This document shows positions 63,574-64,000 of a stretch of DNA of 64,000 nt, piece by piece. The stretch spans positions 1 to 64,000 of the forward strand of contig NZ_JAAWWS010000162.1 in the NCBI RefSeq assembly GCF_012272825.1, given 5' to 3'. A program made the translations under genes and the position numbers. Numbering within the stretch: position 1 is the stretch's first letter; every line of letters starts with the position of its first letter. The stretch comes from Wenzhouxiangella sp. XN79A. Its GTDB lineage: Bacteria; Pseudomonadota; Gammaproteobacteria; Xanthomonadales; Wenzhouxiangellaceae. The notes beneath the pieces were generated by a model. That model had not been told where the DNA came from, did not search any database, and saw nothing but the letters and a program-made list of their open reading frames with translations.

Positions 63574-64000
63574 ATGCCGACCCTGGATCCGCCCTACGAG
63601 ATCGAATTCCTGCACGCCTTCGCCGGCTACGGTATCGAGCTCGAATACATGATCGTCGACCGCGCCACGATGCGCGCGAAACCGATCGCCGACGTGCTGC
63701 TGCACGACGAGACCGGCGAGGTCGTCAACGAGGTGGCGCACGGCGACATCGCCTGGTCGAACGAGCTGGTCCGGCACGTCGTCGAACTCAAGACCAACGG
63801 ACCGGCGCCGACGCTCGACGGCCTCGGCGAGCGTTTCCACCGGGACCTCGTGACGATCAATCGGCGGCTCGAGACCGAAGGTGCCTGCCTGCTGCCGGGC
63901 GCGGCGCATCCGCTGTTCGAGCCGGACCGGGAAACGGTGCTGTGGCCCTTCGGCCAGAACGAGATCTACGCCGCCTACGACCGCATCTTCGGCTGCCGCG
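63574..64000 (+). CDS. Glutamate-cysteine ligase family protein (GCS2-like, 3' end beyond window)
   Basis: 142 codons visible; one base after the ATP-grasp stop. GYGIELEYMIVDRATM, AWSNELVRHVVELKTNGPAPTL, ETEGACLLPGAAHPLFEPD and ...IYAAYDRIFGCR match the GCS2/carboxylate-amine ligase family. Typically links glutamate to cysteine or another amino compound with ATP. Truncated by the window edge. Confidence 0.85.
   Translation, partial: MPTLDPPYEIEFLHAFAGYGIELEYMIVDRATMRAKPIADVLLHDETGEVVNEVAHGDIAWSNELVRHVVELKTNGPAPTLDGLGERFHRDLVTINRRLETEGACLLPGAAHPLFEPDRETVLWPFGQNEIYAAYDRIFGCR

Overview
The window is a high-GC, gene-dense bacterial chromosome segment, probably from a gammaproteobacterium of the Xanthomonadales/Wenzhouxiangella/Chromatiales type. 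That placement is inferred from the complete F0F1 operon next to rsmG-parA-parB, the TtcA, FadE and SufT types, a bacterioferritin, an IPTL-CTERM protein, and many secreted beta-propeller proteins with a short FADGFE-like C-terminus. No rRNA, tRNA, CRISPR array or intact transposase was found. The rsmG-parA-parB-atp order is usually origin-proximal, but no dnaA, oriC or parS could be identified.

Layout. 1-2573 (-) is most of a giant secreted repeat protein that runs off the left edge: seven exact-period 67-residue FG-GAP-like blades, then 85-residue repeats. 3085-9348 (-) is a copper/silver efflux operon: small Cys/His-rich exported protein, CusC-like channel, CusB-like adaptor with a 12-unit MDHSS tract, and CusA-like RND pump. 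9411-16429 (-) holds single genes: fructosamine kinase, IPTL-CTERM protein, CBS-domain protein, exported amidohydrolase, secreted alpha/beta hydrolase and a DUF945-like protein. 16593 (+) is an exported protein with a duplicated GNWF...RSGEG domain.

18106-20522 is rsmG-parA-parB, followed by a Crp/Fnr regulator. About 14.5 kb of accessory DNA then separates parB from atpI. It contains a 268-bp cruciform-like MITE candidate that supplies the stop codon of a DUF1328 gene, a small acidic lipoprotein, two paralogous seven-bladed FG-GAP proteins, fragments of a third FG-GAP/DUF11 gene and of a TIGR03032 gene within a 418-bp direct duplication, a HlyD/ABC/FtsX/FtsX export operon, an SDR and a broken C25-peptidase-like gene.

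35095-42372 is atpIBEFHAGDC, with two strong hairpins between atpD and atpC. Then come a DUF3465 lipoprotein, a beta-helix-like lipoprotein, ttcA, a DUF465 protein, a probably leaderless alpha/beta hydrolase overlapping fadE, a cobalamin riboswitch controlling a BtuB-like receptor (with an ApbE-like lipoprotein downstream), a YidB-like protein, a membrane protein and SufT, a Sel1-repeat protein, an M1 lipoprotein peptidase, bacterioferritin, apt and an OxyR-like LysR regulator. The right end (60224-64000) is a tight operon of a Cys/Met-metabolism PLP enzyme, a C39-like cysteine protease, a RimK-like ATP-grasp ligase and the start of a GCS2-type glutamate-cysteine ligase. This resembles an uncharacterised peptide or thiol pathway and is the best candidate here for an undescribed system.

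Most long open frames in this GC-rich DNA are antisense or out-of-frame shadows and were left out. Several real genes are much shorter than the longest open frame, so starts were reassigned using Shine-Dalgarno sites, signal peptides and overlaps. All family assignments come from reading motifs; no database search was run.
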